From NCBI GenBank assembly GCA_965237485.1, contig CBDEFQ010000004.1, positions 558,001 to 622,000 on the forward strand: a DNA stretch of 64,000 nt. Direction: 5' to 3'. The DNA is from JAAELZ01 sp965237485. Lineage in GTDB: Bacteria > Pseudomonadota > Gammaproteobacteria > Arenicellales > Poriferihabitantaceae. A program made the position numbers and the translations under genes. Positions 63,434 to 64,000 of the stretch are shown here, piece after piece (position 1 is the first letter of the stretch; every line of letters starts with the position of its first letter). Below the pieces are notes generated by a model. That model had not been told where the DNA came from and made no database searches. It worked only from the letters and a program-made list of their open reading frames with translations.

Positions 63434-64000
63434 GTGAAATCAGATTCTCGTTGTTTGGTGGTTGGGCCAGCGTGGGTAGGCGATATGGTGATGGCGCAGT
63501 CGCTGTTTACTTGGCTTAAGCAAAGCAATGCTGTTCAGTTTATAGGCGTTTTGGCACCCAGTTGGTCTGAGCCAATTTTGCAAAGAATGCCCGAGGTAGA
63601 TGAAATCATCCCTTTGCCAACAGCACATAAGCAATTGAACTTAAAAGCTCGCTGGCGGGTGGCTAAGCAGATAAAAGCTGCAAATTATGATCGAGCAATC
63701 GTATTGCAGCGGTCATTGAAGTCTGCGCTAGTGCCGTTTTTAGCAGGTATCCCGAAGCGTACGGGTTACTTAGGTGAGCAGCGGTACGGCCTGTTAAATG
63801 ATATACGAAGCTTAGATAAGGTGCGCCTTCCTATGAACGTGCAACGTTTTCTTGCCTTAGCACATCCCCAAGGAATTTTACCTGATGAAATCCCAAAACC
63901 AGTTTTGCAATCTGGCTTTGATGAGCAGCGTGCCGTTCGCGAAGTATTTAAGTTGGGCAGCTCGAAGTTCTTAGCTTTGTGTCCCGGTGCAGAATTTGGC
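63434..64000 (+). CDS. waaF: ADP-heptose:LPS heptosyltransferase II (N-terminal part)
   Basis: GT9 enzyme adding the second heptose to the LPS inner core. The frame is open to the window edge (189 codons seen). LVVGPAWVGDMVMAQSLF, YDRAIVLQRSLKSALVPF, GIPKRTGYLGEQRYGLLND and the start of LALCPGAEFG are WaaF hallmarks. The GTG at 63434 or the TTG at 63428 are possible starts; I use the GTG, which gives the expected short N-terminus before the first strand. Confidence 0.93.
   Translation, partial: MKSDSRCLVVGPAWVGDMVMAQSLFTWLKQSNAVQFIGVLAPSWSEPILQRMPEVDEIIPLPTAHKQLNLKARWRVAKQIKAANYDRAIVLQRSLKSALVPFLAGIPKRTGYLGEQRYGLLNDIRSLDKVRLPMNVQRFLALAHPQGILPDEIPKPVLQSGFDEQRAVREVFKLGSSKFLALCPGAEFG

Overview
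The window looks like a marine gammaproteobacterium of moderate GC. Reasons: the gammaproteobacterial order rseP-bamA-skp-lpxD-fabZ-lpxA-lpxB-rnhB-dnaE (LPS and outer-membrane biogenesis), dnaX-ybaB-recR behind an SRP RNA gene, gyrA, waaF, TRAP transport of the TAXI type, and a convincing homologue of the DMSP lyase DddP. I cannot name the genus from the sequence alone.

Layout. 1-1185 is the 5' part of gyrA (minus), with a 266-bp foldback element (family A) just upstream. 1.7-2.5 kb is a Sel1-repeat protein. 2.7-6.3 kb is a set of nested insertion sequences that separates a lytic transglycosylase / M23 peptidase / bactofilin cluster (6.4-8.4 kb) from its natural upstream region. 8.5-25.8 kb is an almost gap-free minus-strand run: SRP RNA, dnaX-ybaB-recR-uvrB-rseP-bamA-skp-lpxD-fabZ-lpxA-lpxB-rnhB-dnaE, tRNA-Gly. 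It is interrupted only by a 270-bp foldback element (family B) placed directly before the rnhB start codon.

26-33.5 kb holds a TAXI-type TRAP transporter with a universal stress protein. Divergent from it are a MurR/RpiR regulator, a class III aminotransferase and a beta-keto acid cleavage enzyme. This reads as one uptake-and-catabolism unit for an unidentified substrate. 33.5-51 kb is an accessory catabolic region (DddP, GlcG-like protein, second aminotransferase, Asp/Glu racemase, class II aldolase, small-domain proteins) that is eroding. Two EamA exporters and one amino-acid-synthesis-family gene are cut by IS elements with exact target duplications, and a TetR gene, a YCII gene and a trimethylamine-dehydrogenase-like gene are damaged.

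51-60.5 kb is an IS graveyard: IS256 fragment, degenerate IS21, IS5, two IS66-like elements, and an intact rve-type IS that is the sister of the nested copy at 2.7-6.3 kb. 60.6-64 kb returns to core genes: an M48 lipoprotein peptidase whose signal peptide is split by a family A foldback element, ilvE, and the start of waaF.

The main theme is mobile-element remodelling. At least five IS families and two CTAG-bounded miniature foldback families sit in promoters, in leader regions and inside genes. In several cases the pre-insertion gene can be reconstructed base for base.
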